Virus record (IMG/VR): IMGVR_UViG_3300013286_000019
Coordinates: 1-43,412 of that record
Length of the DNA stretch: 43,412 nucleotides
Strand: one strand, 5' to 3'
Source of the DNA: a virus
Shown here: piece by piece, positions 30,701 to 40,259 of the stretch
How the letters are laid out: every line of letters begins with the position of its first letter
Position numbering within the stretch: the first letter of the stretch is position 1
Translations under genes and position numbers: made by a program
The notes under the pieces: generated by a model
Seen by the model: the letters and a program-made list of their open reading frames with translations, nothing else
The model's database searches: none
Told to the model about the DNA's origin: nothing

Positions 30701-31909
30701 ATGCCAAGACTAAGTTTATATAAGCCAAATAAAGGCGCCGATTTTAAGTTTTTAGATCGTGTGATCAACGAAGAATTTCAAGTTGGCGGCACTGATGTCT
30801 ATGTTCACAAATACATGGGCCCGGTAGATCCGCTGGCAGGTGAGAGCACCCCGGGTGTTCCGAATAATAACAATCCTATTCCAGAACTAGGGATACAGGA
30901 TTTGATATTCATGGAAAACCGTGATCGTCACTATGATCCAGACATCTATATTATGCGTGGAATTTACACCATGCAAGATTTAGATTTTAACTTGAGTCAA
31001 TTTGGTCTATTCTTACAAAACGACAATATCTTCATTATGTTCCACTTGCGCAACACTGTTGATACATTGTTGCGCAAAATCATGCCTGGTGATGTTATTG
31101 AGTTGCCGCATCAGAAAGATGAATATGCCCTAGACGATAGTCTAGTAGCATTAAAGAGATTTTATGTAGTACAGGATGTTAGTCGCCCTGCCGCAGGTTA
31201 CAGTCAAACATGGTATCCGCACTTACTACGTGCTAAATGTGTTCCGCTAGTTGATAGTCAAGAATTTAAAGAAATACTAGACAGTGATGCAGGAGCGGGT
31301 GATGGTAGCACATTACGAGATTTATTGAGCACTTATCAAAGAAGTATTGAGATTAACAATCAAATCATTGCACAGGCAGAAACAGATGTTCCTAAAAGCG
31401 GTTTTGATGCTAGTAAATTGTTCATCATACCTACTACAACTTCAACAGGGTTAGTCAATGTTGCAGATGCCAGTATTGCAAATACAGATGCCAGTGTTCA
31501 ACAAGCTATGCTAGATGCTAGTGCAGTATTGCAAACTCCTAACAATGATTTATATGTTGGTTACTTAACCGGCGACGGAGTTGCTCCAAATGGTGTGCCG
31601 TATGGATTTGGTATTTCGTTCCCTAATAATCCTATTATCGGTCAATTTTATCTACGAACAGATTATTTGCCTAATAGGCTATTTAGATTTGACGGTAGAC
31701 ACTGGATCAAGTTTGAAGACAATGTTAGAATGACTATAAACAACTTTGGAATACAAGATGTTTCTACGGGCACATTTGCAGGACAAGCTATCAAGCAGAC
31801 AGAAAAGTCCAGTTTTATCAATAACAATAACACAGCTACAATTGCTGGTAAAGTTGTTCAAGAAAAACAGGCGTTAAGTAAAGCATTAAAACCTCAAGCG
31901 GACGCATAA
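30701..31909 (+). CDS. 14: Neck protein gp14, enlarged
   Basis: A 402-residue neck protein that, with gp13, closes the head and joins it to the tail. The gp14 core is seen as LDRVINEEFQVGGTDVYVHK, LIFMENRDRHYDPDIYIM, MQDLDFNLSQFGLFLQNDN, LLRKIMPGDVIELPHQKDEY and LVALKRFYVVQDVSRPAAGY with a following Trp-Tyr-Pro. T4 gp14 is 256 aa. The extra C-terminal part contains a GQFYLRTDYLPNRLFRFDGR module also found in gp18 and gp15. ATG at 30701 (MPRLSLYK) is the first in frame after the gp13 divergence. It is followed 1 bp later by gp15. Confidence 0.9.
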   Translation: MPRLSLYKPNKGADFKFLDRVINEEFQVGGTDVYVHKYMGPVDPLAGESTPGVPNNNNPIPELGIQDLIFMENRDRHYDPDIYIMRGIYTMQDLDFNLSQFGLFLQNDNIFIMFHLRNTVDTLLRKIMPGDVIELPHQKDEYALDDSLVALKRFYVVQDVSRPAAGYSQTWYPHLLRAKCVPLVDSQEFKEILDSDAGAGDGSTLRDLLSTYQRSIEINNQIIAQAETDVPKSGFDASKLFIIPTTTSTGLVNVADASIANTDASVQQAMLDASAVLQTPNNDLYVGYLTGDGVAPNGVPYGFGISFPNNPIIGQFYLRTDYLPNRLFRFDGRHWIKFEDNVRMTINNFGIQDVSTGTFAGQAIKQTEKSSFINNNNTATIAGKVVQEKQALSKALKPQADA

Positions 31910-31910
31910 T

Positions 31911-33314
31911 ATGTCAGATTTTTTTTACGATGGTCAAACCAAACGTTATATAACGCAGTTCATACGCATTATGAGTAACTTTAGTTACAAAGATGTCAAG
32001 GGAAATTTGACTCGTATTCCTGTTCGCTATGGTGATATGAGTAGGCAAGTAGGAGCTCTGTTAAAGAAGAACAGTGAAAATACTATACCGTCTGCACCAT
32101 TTATTTCCTGCTACATTAAAGACATGCAGTTTGATCAATCAAGGATGCAAGATCCTACATTTATCAGTAAGGTGCAAATTAGAGAACAAGCACTTGATCC
32201 AGTGACTGGTCAATATGTAATTAATCAACAAGGTGCAAATTATACCGTAGAACGTATGATGCCGTCTCCTTATCTTGCTACATTTAATGCAGACATATGG
32301 ACTACCAACACCGATCAAAAATTACAAATATGGGAACAATTAGCCGTATTGTTTAATCCTAGTTTAGAATTACAAACAACAGACAACTACATTGACTGGA
32401 CTAGTATTAGTGTTATTACCCTGAAGAGTCATATATGGAGTAGTCGCAGTGTTCCGCAAGGCCTTGAGCAAGATATAGATGTATTAAGCATGACATTTGA
32501 GACTCATGTGTGGATTACTCCGCCTGTTAAGGTTAAGAAGTTAGGTATTATTACTAAAATTATTGCTAGTGTGTTTTCCACAACACAAGGAACTATTGCA
32601 AACGATTTTTCTAACCCAAATGCTGTATTAGAATCTTTAGGTAACGAGCAACAATCAGTCATTGTTACACCTGGTAATTTTGATCTGCTGGTATTGGATA
32701 ATGTTGCAAGTTTATTAAGCAATAATGGTTCAGGTGTTGCCGCAAATCTTTCAGCAGCCGGAGTAAAGAGTTCGTGGGTTACTTTGTTAAATTTATATCC
32801 AGGACAGTTTCGAGCAGGATTAAGTCAGATAAGATTAGCTAAACCCGACGGTAATGAAATTGTTGCACGTATAAGTTTAGATCCATTAGACGAATTTAAG
32901 ATGATGTTATCATTTGATCAGGATACTATTCCTACAAATACTGTCATCGAAGGACCAGCAAGAAACAATAATAGTTGGGGATCAGTTGACGCTATCATTA
33001 ATCCTGAAACTTATAATCCTACTAATAAAGTTGCAGGCACTAGATACTTAATTTTAAATGACATTTCTAGTGATCCTATTGACGGTCCTGTTGCATGGTT
33101 GCAAGATAACGGTGACGGATTTATTGCTAACGGAAACGATATTATTGAATGGCACGGCACTAGTTGGGTAGTAGTATTCAATTCATCCACTACTAAAGAA
33201 ATCACCTATATAACTAATGCATATACCGGCGTACAATACAAATGGGATGGATCATCCTGGAGTAAGAGTTTCGAAGGTATCTATAGTAATGGTGCATGGC
33301 GTCTAATTCTCTAA
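31911..33314 (+). CDS. 15: Tail sheath stabiliser/terminator gp15, with C-terminal extension
   Basis: A 467-residue protein whose first 220 residues are gp15. FFYDGQTKRYITQFIRIMSN, LTRIPVRYGDMSRQ, PFISCYIKDMQFDQSRMQD, YTVERMMPSPYLATFNADIW, then QIWEQLAVLFNPSLELQTTD, and DVLSMTFETHVWITPPVKVK match T4 gp15 element by element. gp15 caps the tail and binds gp14. T4 gp15 has 272 residues; the extra 200 form a C-terminal extension ending in VQYKWDGSSWSKSF and similar modules. It overlaps the Nudix gene by 19 bp. Confidence 0.92.
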   Translation: MSDFFYDGQTKRYITQFIRIMSNFSYKDVKGNLTRIPVRYGDMSRQVGALLKKNSENTIPSAPFISCYIKDMQFDQSRMQDPTFISKVQIREQALDPVTGQYVINQQGANYTVERMMPSPYLATFNADIWTTNTDQKLQIWEQLAVLFNPSLELQTTDNYIDWTSISVITLKSHIWSSRSVPQGLEQDIDVLSMTFETHVWITPPVKVKKLGIITKIIASVFSTTQGTIANDFSNPNAVLESLGNEQQSVIVTPGNFDLLVLDNVASLLSNNGSGVAANLSAAGVKSSWVTLLNLYPGQFRAGLSQIRLAKPDGNEIVARISLDPLDEFKMMLSFDQDTIPTNTVIEGPARNNNSWGSVDAIINPETYNPTNKVAGTRYLILNDISSDPIDGPVAWLQDNGDGFIANGNDIIEWHGTSWVVVFNSSTTKEITYITNAYTGVQYKWDGSSWSKSFEGIYSNGAWRLIL

Positions 33315-33736
33315 ATCAAATCATATGTAGTGGTGGTCTTTTTCTTGCAAAAGACACGCAAAGATTCCTATTTTTGTTAAGAACACAGGGCAAAACTGCC
33401 GGAACTTGGGGACTAGTAGGCGGAAAAAAAGAGCCTACAGACCCTACTGCCGTTGATGCATTAAAACGAGAAATAACAGAAGAAGTAGGCAAAACACCTC
33501 AAATAAAAAAAATAGTTCCATTAGAACTATTCACAAGCAACGATCAAAATTTTCAATACAATACGTATGTTCTACTTGTTGACAAAGAATTTATTCCTGT
33601 ACTAAATGAAGAACACAGTGGCTATGCGTGGTGTAGTTATGATGGATGGCCAAAACCGTTACATCAGGGTGTAAAAAATAGCCTTAATAACAAAAGCATT
33701 AAGGCTAAATTAGAAATACTATTAGAATTACTTTAA
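33296..33736 (+). CDS. Nudix hydrolase
   Basis: A 146-residue Nudix hydrolase. WGLVGGKKEPTD begins the Nudix box and ALKREITEEVG ends it, so the REITEEVG core with its metal-binding Glu pair is intact. The first spacer has Asp in place of the usual Glu, and the next spacer is one residue longer than the GX5EX7REUXEEXGU consensus. Family members split nucleoside diphosphates linked to X; possible substrates here include modified nucleotides, sugar nucleotides or capped RNA. The gene is translationally linked to gp15 (19 bp overlap) and convergent with the glycosyltransferase. Confidence 0.85.
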   Translation: MASNSLNQIICSGGLFLAKDTQRFLFLLRTQGKTAGTWGLVGGKKEPTDPTAVDALKREITEEVGKTPQIKKIVPLELFTSNDQNFQYNTYVLLVDKEFIPVLNEEHSGYAWCSYDGWPKPLHQGVKNSLNNKSIKAKLEILLELL

Positions 33737-34381
33737 TAGATTGGGACCAAACGCCCAGGTCCCTAGGTGTCTTAATTCCATACTTAACACTGTATCAACT
33801 TTAACGGCATGTCCTTTATTAGCCATTTTTTGACAAAAAATCATATCTTCTCCCAAATGGTCATTGCTTTCCGGAGCCCATTTAAATTCAAACCACGGTT
33901 GTTCTATTTCTTGTAGTATACTAGTTTTCATTAACATACATCCCATACCAATGCCCTCTACAGGAACAAGATTATCTTGTGGTTCAAACGCTAGTGGATT
34001 CTGCCAATCACCAATTTTCTCATAGGCAACACCTTTTGCAGGTAATTGTCTGCGAATATAATTTGCAGCCACAACATCTTCGTTATGTGCCATTAGTCGC
34101 ATAGCAGTGGTAGCAGGGAATACCATATCGCTATCTAGCCATAGCATGTATTCTGCGCCAATGTTCTGCGCTTCCAATGCTAATCGTTCACGTTGTGTTA
34201 GTAATACTGTACTTGCATCATAAACAACATGTGTATCAATGTTGTTCATTGTATTAAGTTTAACAAGTTCAATTAGACATTTACTAAATGCGCTGTGTAA
34301 CATATCACGGCACGGAACTAAAACTGCTAATTTACTTTTTTTAAGACTCCATTTAGAGGAGGCAAATACACTTTTTGTCAT
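33728..34381 (-). CDS. GT-A-type glycosyltransferase
   Basis: A 217-residue glycosyltransferase. The N-terminal strand LAVLVPCRDMLHSAF (about 19-33) is the nucleotide-binding start of a GT-A fold. LWLDSDMVFP holds the metal-binding D-x-D motif. VEGIGMGCMLMKTSIL matches the acceptor-binding loop, and GEDMIFCQKMANKGHAV the conserved ED motif of GT2-like enzymes. It might decorate the fibre or virion proteins, or modify host surface sugars; neither is shown. It follows a 4-bp ATGA overlap with the preceding gene in the fibre operon. Confidence 0.8.
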   Translation of the reverse strand: MTKSVFASSKWSLKKSKLAVLVPCRDMLHSAFSKCLIELVKLNTMNNIDTHVVYDASTVLLTQRERLALEAQNIGAEYMLWLDSDMVFPATTAMRLMAHNEDVVAANYIRRQLPAKGVAYEKIGDWQNPLAFEPQDNLVPVEGIGMGCMLMKTSILQEIEQPWFEFKWAPESNDHLGEDMIFCQKMANKGHAVKVDTVLSMELRHLGTWAFGPNLLK

Positions 34382-34854
34382 GCGCCCGCCACATCGTTGC
34401 TGAGCGTTTCTCCCTGTATTACTAGCTCATGAATAGCATTAATTAGATCTTGTGTGCGTTTGGCACATAGTATAAAATCATTCGGACTTAACTTGCAGGT
34501 AATGTTCATAGTTTCAAAACTAACTCTTTCGTTAGTTAAAACTTCGATGGCACTTTGTCGAGCTAGATTTTCTATAAAACGTTGTTGTGCAAGTTCGTCA
34601 TCGTCGGATAACAATTCTATACATTCGGCTTCATCTAAATCATTGGCCAAATCAATTAATATATCTAATTCTTTTTCTTGATTAGAATCTAGATCTTTTT
34701 GCTCTTGCAAATAATTAATTCTAGATAAAAAATTTAATAAAGTTTTAGGATTCGATGTTCGATCGTTCCAAACAATATTATCAAGTTCCCATCTTGATAA
34801 CCCAACTTGTGATTGTGATAAAATGTGATCTATGTTTAGTTTTAAGTTTGTCAT
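34378..34854 (-). CDS. Hypothetical protein, 158 aa, in fibre operon
   Basis: Not recognised. It is helical, acidic and rich in Asn, Gln and Leu (LDSNQEKELDILIDLANDLD, then EAECIELLSDDDELAQQRF). A small conserved-looking segment is SFETMNITCKLSPNDFILCA. No membrane segment is visible. The gene is locked between the small fibre-associated protein and the glycosyltransferase by ATGA overlaps at both ends, so it is made together with them. Confidence 0.6.
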   Translation of the reverse strand: MTNLKLNIDHILSQSQVGLSRWELDNIVWNDRTSNPKTLLNFLSRINYLQEQKDLDSNQEKELDILIDLANDLDEAECIELLSDDDELAQQRFIENLARQSAIEVLTNERVSFETMNITCKLSPNDFILCAKRTQDLINAIHELVIQGETLSNDVAGA

Positions 34855-35051
34855 GAGTATGTATACGGTGCTGTTTTGCCACCAAACGTACTAGAAAGAC
34901 TAATTTGAGATCCTGCCGCTTTACCGCCATAATTAGCACCCAATGTAGCACTGAGGTTAATATTTGCACCGGCTGTGGGGGCTACGTTAGTATATGCCTG
35001 GTTAACGCCTCCCATTTTAATTGCCGATCCTGTTGCTGGTAAAACTGACAC
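34851..35051 (-). CDS. Small Gly/Ala-rich virion-type protein, 66 aa
   Basis: A 66-residue protein made of short Gly-, Ala-, Ser- and Thr-rich strands (TAGANINLSATLGANYGG, then GSQISLSSTFGG). This resembles small proteins often found after tail-fibre genes in T4-like and other phages, perhaps a fibre tip or assembly factor. The start is GTG at 35051 with TAAGGGAAT as ribosome site, 22 bp after the S74 fibre stop. Role is inferred from position and composition. Confidence 0.6.
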   Translation of the reverse strand: MSVLPATGSAIKMGGVNQAYTNVAPTAGANINLSATLGANYGGKAAGSQISLSSTFGGKTAPYTYS

Positions 35052-35073
35052 TGGTTATTCCCTTAGTGGCTGA

Positions 35074-38000
35074 TTATTTATTGATCAACTTGTTGACCAT
35101 CTCTGTAAGCTGGGCAATCTGCTGTTGTTGCTCTTTGATTGCTTCAATTAGCACCGGAACTAATTTTTCATAACGAACAGTTTTATAATTTTCTCCAGAT
35201 TTTGAAATAGTTTTACCAGTTTCTGGATCTGTTGTTATGTCAAATGGCGCTATTGTAACAATTTCTGGAAATAACGCTTCTATTTCTTGTGCGTCGACAC
35301 CTAGTTGAACTTTTTCATCAGTGTAGCCAAAAGTTTTTGCCAGCTCGTTGTTAGTATACCTAAATCCATTTAGTTTAGTTACCGCGTCTAATGCACCTGT
35401 GATATTTCCTAAATTAGTTTTAAGTCTACCGTCGGAGTAGTATGCTATAATTTCACTAGTTGCGAATAATTGTCCACCGGAAACACCTACATAGGTAGAA
35501 CCTGCACTCCAGCCTCCAATTTTGAAAATGTTATCTGTATCAAGACCCATGTTAATAGCATATATACCGGGACGATGAAATGACATTATTGCACCGTTGC
35601 TACCGTCTCCGCGAACGCTCATCGAACCACTATCGTTAGATCCAACATAGCTACCGCCGGTATTAGTTTTGCCTACTATTAGGCCAGTCATTGTACCGCC
35701 AGCTAGTGGTAATGCACTAATTGCTGATAATACGGCGGCGGCCGTATAACTTCTTATGTAATAGTCACTGCTATTAAATCCTGCAAAATATCCTATACCA
35801 GATGCGTTTCGTTCACTTCCACCACCGCTAGTATAAAAATAATTGTTAGCAATGTAACCGTTGGCATCTGCTACCACAACACGGTTAGCGGTGCCGCCAG
35901 TTTGTGAAGGAGTAAATCCACCAACTGTTGCTGAGTTTCCGCTGATGTTTGCTCCTTGAATAATAGAGCCAGTGTCATTCCAATATAGAGCAGATTTATT
36001 ATAAACTGTGGCATAGGCATTTGTACCGTTACCTAACAATAGTCGATAAGTACCGGCACTTGGGTCAGTAGATTGATATATATTAATTGCATTAATTGAA
36101 TTGCCAGCTGTTATTCCAGAAGTATTGACCCACGTAGGTGACGCATTACCATTGCTTTGCAGGAGTTGACCACTAGAGCCATATGCCGATCCACTTGATC
36201 CAAAGCTCAGTGCGCCAGCAGTTGTAAATCTAGCAAGTTCAGTTATTGAACCACCGGATGCTGTGTAATAAAAACCAAACCCGTTTGACGGAGTAGCGCC
36301 ACTTCTAATATTACCTATTGAAAATAAATTACCGTACCAATCAAAGTTTAATAATTTAACAGGTTTATCGGTGTTATAGCCCGGTGCTGTAATGTAAATA
36401 GAGTTTGATTCTGTGGCCGCTGCTAACTGCGGAGCACTAGCAGTAAGGTTGCCGGAGATATTAATACTCCATGTACCACTAGCATTAGCACCCGATGTGC
36501 TCGGAGCTCCCACTGTATTGTAGGAAATTGTAATAGCAGACGAACCGTTAAATGTTACACCACTTGCAGATCCACTTCCACCGTTGTTAATTGTTAGTGA
36601 GTTAACAACACTTCCAGCCTGACCGGTAGTATTTTGATTTAATGTTGGAATATCAGCAGCTACAATTGCACGAAATGTAGGAGCACCTGCACTACCGTTT
36701 GGTGCAGCCAAGAAATAATTTGCTGTTTTACTAGCATATGGGTTTTGTGTATCTCCATAACCAGAAGCTAGTGCAATTGTTGTATTTGAACTATTGTTGA
36801 AACTTGTACCGCTTAATGGTGAACTGATAGTCAATGTGTTGGCTAATGGTCCAGAGAATGTTGTAGCTGTTACTGTACCATTAAAGTATCCAGCACCGTT
36901 AACACTTAATCTTGCACTAGATTGAGCAGTGCTGTAACCAAACATGCCATTGCCGCTGGCAAGAATGTCTCCTGCATTAGCTGTTACTGCATAACTACCA
37001 ACTGCTAGAGATGTTGTAACTTTTTCACTTCCACCAACAAAACTGTTACCTTGATTATAGATACCCCAGTTATTAGTAAATGATACATTTGTTCCCGCAA
37101 CCGGTGCTTTGACATATAAGTTTACAGCATCAGTAATTACTACACCAGCGTTATTAGCAGTAAATGAGGGGTCCAAGAAACTTATAGCAACTCTAGCAGA
37201 TACCGTAGCACTTGCTGCCGACGAAGTATCATTAAACGCATTAGCACCACTACTGAAAGTTGGACTGGTTGTAGTCCAAGAACTTGCATTAACTGCTCCT
37301 GTTCTAGAGAACACAGTAGCCTGTACCGTACCAGTGACGCTCAATATACTATTAGAACTGCTCCAGTTTGCATTGGTCATAAAACCAGTTGTGCCGGGCC
37401 CGGTTTGGTATGGAATTTGTCCAGCAGTACCGCCTGCTAGGTTAGTAGCAGTAGTTGCATTACCGACAGTTGCCGCATTAAGACCAACCCAGGTAGGTGC
37501 TGCATTGCCATTACTTTGTAAAATTTGCCCACTTGAACCATAATTACTTGTTCCGTTAAACGATATAGCACCGTTTAAGTTGACACCACTAGAGTTCCAG
37601 GATAGCATTGTGGTTCTTGCTGTACGATCAATAGTATCTGAAGTACCTGCTTGTAAATTGCCGCCGCTGTACCCTCCAATCCATAATTGATCGCCGCCCC
37701 CGCCGGCATTTCCAAATAATACATAACCACCAATGTTGTTGTCTTGGAACGCAATACCGGAATAAGTTCCATTGTCTATTGTATTGCGGAACAATAGATA
37801 GTTGTTGGTATTACTATCCATTATTGCAGTAGTTCCAGCTGGGACACTACCTATGCCTGTTGCGGCTGTTGCTACTACATGCAATCTTGCGGAGCCGGGT
37901 GTTGCCCCGTTTCCAATAGCAACGGTGCCTCCGTTAGGTACTAGATTTGTTGCACCAGTATGGTATGCACCAGTTCCGCCGCTGGCAGTCATTATGTTAC

Positions 38001-40239
38001 TAAAGAGTACCTGTCCAGAAGAAGCAATAGTTCCAACTTCAGATGTATTATACCTAACTTCTACAGTACACATCATGTACGGTGGTAGATCAACAAATAC
38101 TGGTTTATATTGACAATTTGCGTTGACACTAACTTCTGAACCTAAATAGACACGAAGCATGCCGCTGCCGCCTCCGGCATAGGTACATACCAACGTACCA
38201 GTATCTCCATATCCATAGGATAGTAGCCATTTGGTATAGCCGCCTGATGTATAATACGAACTATAAACAGTAATCTCGTAACTAGTATTTGTACTCCAGT
38301 TTACGGCGTCACGGCTTACCTTCATGATTTCGTAGACTGCGTTAACGTTGCCTTGACCAGTTGTTTGTACGCTATAGGTTTTTAGGCCGCCTGCGTTTTG
38401 TAATCTACCATTCACATACAGTGTGGTACCGTTCCAGGTTAGATTACTACTGCCAGTTAGCAAGTTACTACCTGAACCAAAACCAACATAGGTGTTGGTT
38501 AATGAAGTTGCACCAGATGTAATACCACTTGCATTTACCCACGTAGGTGCCGCATCGCCGTTGCTCTGTAGCAATTGTCCACTACTACCAAAGTTGGATG
38601 TGCCACCAAATGCTACAGCTCCGGTATTCTTAAAAAACACTAAATCTCTGTAAGTACTTGCGGTCAGTAATTGTTGGAATCTAAAACCAGTGTTGGCATA
38701 AGAACTCGGATATACAGTATTCCATATATTAGCTTCAACGTTGCCGCCACTAAAGTTATCAGCAATAGCAATTGGACCTGTGCTATTTACTGTAAACGGT
38801 GTCGGATATATTACACTAGATGGATTTGTATTGTATCCACCGATATACAAATAGCCACTACCACCTAATGTAGCTGATGCTGCTAAATTGTTAGCAGTAA
38901 CCGCAGTGGTCATTAGCGTAGCGGTATTCAATGACCATGTAACTGCGGCAGATCCGTTATATGCAGATCCAATTAATCCTGTGCCAGTAGAATGAGGGTA
39001 AACAACGGAACCAGCAGTAATCGTGCTTTGGTCAACCCATGTTGGACTTGCATTACCTGCGCTCTTTAGTAGCTGACCACTTGTACCGTAATTTGTAGAT
39101 CCGCCAAATGCTATACCCTTTGAGCTGGTAATTCTTAATGCTTCAGCAGTTCCGTTGGCAGAAAATATTAAATCACTATTAACAGTAGAGATGGTTGCAG
39201 TGGTTGAATTAGTGGTATCACCTAAAATTAACTGCGCTAATGTCGATGCTGCGCCAATATAAGTCTGGCCTCGAACATCTAATCTATAGTTTGGTCTGTT
39301 GGTATTGATACCAACTTGTTGAACTGAATCAACGCGAATTGCTTCGGTAGCATTAGTTGTTATCGATACGTTGGACGAATTTGGCAATATTGTAAATCCG
39401 TTAGCACTTGTACTATCAAGAAATGCTAATTGTGTACCATCTGAATATAATACCCCAATTGATCCAGTTGTAGCACCGCGGAATTTTATTATGGAGTTAC
39501 CGGAACTAACAATATGTAATGGAGAAGTGGGAGTAGCAATGCCCATGCCGACATATCCGCTATTGGGCAAATATGTTAACCCAGTAGTAGCAGCAACTTT
39601 AAGTACCGAACTGCCTGCACTTATAGAAGTAAATGTAATGTATTGTACTGTTGATGAAGTAGTTTCATTAGCAATGGTTACGTTAGTAGCAGTAGTAGCA
39701 GTACCCACACTTAACCCACTAAATGAAGACCATTGCGGAGCACTTGCACCAGCAGTTAGTACATACCCACTAGTTCCAATTGCTAGCATAGTAGTTGCAC
39801 CTGCACCTGTCTGATAAGGGATACTTCCAGCAGAACCACCAGATAAATTATTAGAAGTATTTGCAGTTGTAGAAGTAGTTGCCGAATCAGCTAAAGCAGC
39901 ACGACCAACATATATACTAGAAGTATTTGTATAGACAGGAGCACTTGTACCGGAACTTAAAAGAATTTGACCAGCAATACCCGGGCCAGCAAAACTTGTA
40001 GCACCTGGACCAGTTTGATAAACTAATTGACCAGCAGTACCTGCGGCTATGTTTGTTGCAGTTGTAACTGTTCCGTATATTGTGCCGCCAACATACAGGT
40101 TTCCGCCTATGCCAGCACCGCCAATCACTTGTAATGCACCTGTAATAGTCGACGATGCGGCATTCGAACCGCTTACAAATATTTGAGTATCAACGGTTGC
40201 GGTGCCGTAAATTCGTGTTCCAGATAAGAGTTTTGCCAT
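35074..40239 (-). CDS. Long tail fibre with C-terminal peptidase S74 chaperone domain
   Basis: A 1721-residue host-recognition fibre. Most of the chain is a beta-rich repeat rich in Thr, Ser, Gly and Asn. Modules of the type GSSGQLLQSNGNAAPTWV and ATNLAGGTAGQIPYQTGPG recur at least four times each, together with TGALQVIGGAGIGGNLYVG. The last 120 residues form an S74 intramolecular chaperone: YSDGRLKTNLGNITGALDAV, VQLGVDAQEIEALFPEIV and a final coiled coil EAIKEQQQQIAQL. Ser1602 in SDGRLK is the expected self-cleavage site. The ATG at 40239 follows a perfect TATAAATA box. It shares modules with the fibre at 41621. Confidence 0.92.
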   Translation of the reverse strand: MAKLLSGTRIYGTATVDTQIFVSGSNAASSTITGALQVIGGAGIGGNLYVGGTIYGTVTTATNIAAGTAGQLVYQTGPGATSFAGPGIAGQILLSSGTSAPVYTNTSSIYVGRAALADSATTSTTANTSNNLSGGSAGSIPYQTGAGATTMLAIGTSGYVLTAGASAPQWSSFSGLSVGTATTATNVTIANETTSSTVQYITFTSISAGSSVLKVAATTGLTYLPNSGYVGMGIATPTSPLHIVSSGNSIIKFRGATTGSIGVLYSDGTQLAFLDSTSANGFTILPNSSNVSITTNATEAIRVDSVQQVGINTNRPNYRLDVRGQTYIGAASTLAQLILGDTTNSTTATISTVNSDLIFSANGTAEALRITSSKGIAFGGSTNYGTSGQLLKSAGNASPTWVDQSTITAGSVVYPHSTGTGLIGSAYNGSAAVTWSLNTATLMTTAVTANNLAASATLGGSGYLYIGGYNTNPSSVIYPTPFTVNSTGPIAIADNFSGGNVEANIWNTVYPSSYANTGFRFQQLLTASTYRDLVFFKNTGAVAFGGTSNFGSSGQLLQSNGDAAPTWVNASGITSGATSLTNTYVGFGSGSNLLTGSSNLTWNGTTLYVNGRLQNAGGLKTYSVQTTGQGNVNAVYEIMKVSRDAVNWSTNTSYEITVYSSYYTSGGYTKWLLSYGYGDTGTLVCTYAGGGSGMLRVYLGSEVSVNANCQYKPVFVDLPPYMMCTVEVRYNTSEVGTIASSGQVLFSNIMTASGGTGAYHTGATNLVPNGGTVAIGNGATPGSARLHVVATAATGIGSVPAGTTAIMDSNTNNYLLFRNTIDNGTYSGIAFQDNNIGGYVLFGNAGGGGDQLWIGGYSGGNLQAGTSDTIDRTARTTMLSWNSSGVNLNGAISFNGTSNYGSSGQILQSNGNAAPTWVGLNAATVGNATTATNLAGGTAGQIPYQTGPGTTGFMTNANWSSSNSILSVTGTVQATVFSRTGAVNASSWTTTSPTFSSGANAFNDTSSAASATVSARVAISFLDPSFTANNAGVVITDAVNLYVKAPVAGTNVSFTNNWGIYNQGNSFVGGSEKVTTSLAVGSYAVTANAGDILASGNGMFGYSTAQSSARLSVNGAGYFNGTVTATTFSGPLANTLTISSPLSGTSFNNSSNTTIALASGYGDTQNPYASKTANYFLAAPNGSAGAPTFRAIVAADIPTLNQNTTGQAGSVVNSLTINNGGSGSASGVTFNGSSAITISYNTVGAPSTSGANASGTWSINISGNLTASAPQLAAATESNSIYITAPGYNTDKPVKLLNFDWYGNLFSIGNIRSGATPSNGFGFYYTASGGSITELARFTTAGALSFGSSGSAYGSSGQLLQSNGNASPTWVNTSGITAGNSINAINIYQSTDPSAGTYRLLLGNGTNAYATVYNKSALYWNDTGSIIQGANISGNSATVGGFTPSQTGGTANRVVVADANGYIANNYFYTSGGGSERNASGIGYFAGFNSSDYYIRSYTAAAVLSAISALPLAGGTMTGLIVGKTNTGGSYVGSNDSGSMSVRGDGSNGAIMSFHRPGIYAINMGLDTDNIFKIGGWSAGSTYVGVSGGQLFATSEIIAYYSDGRLKTNLGNITGALDAVTKLNGFRYTNNELAKTFGYTDEKVQLGVDAQEIEALFPEIVTIAPFDITTDPETGKTISKSGENYKTVRYEKLVPVLIEAIKEQQQQIAQLTEMVNKLINK

Positions 40240-40246
40240 AGTCTAG

Positions 40247-40254
40247 TATTTATA
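40247..40254 (-). promoter_or_regulatory. Perfect late box TATAAATA 7 nt before fibre ATG
   Basis: Minus-strand TATAAATA, then CTAGACT and ATG at 40239. By T4 geometry the RNA would start at or within a few bases of the ATG. Confidence 0.55.
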
Positions 40255-40259
40255 TAGTT

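Noticed and set aside
37109-38113. Long plus-strand frames (144 and 103 codons) inside the S74 fibre gene
   Set aside because: They are antisense to a repetitive Thr/Ala/Gly-rich coding region, which creates open frames rich in Val, Pro and Ala. No start signals or recognisable protein features.
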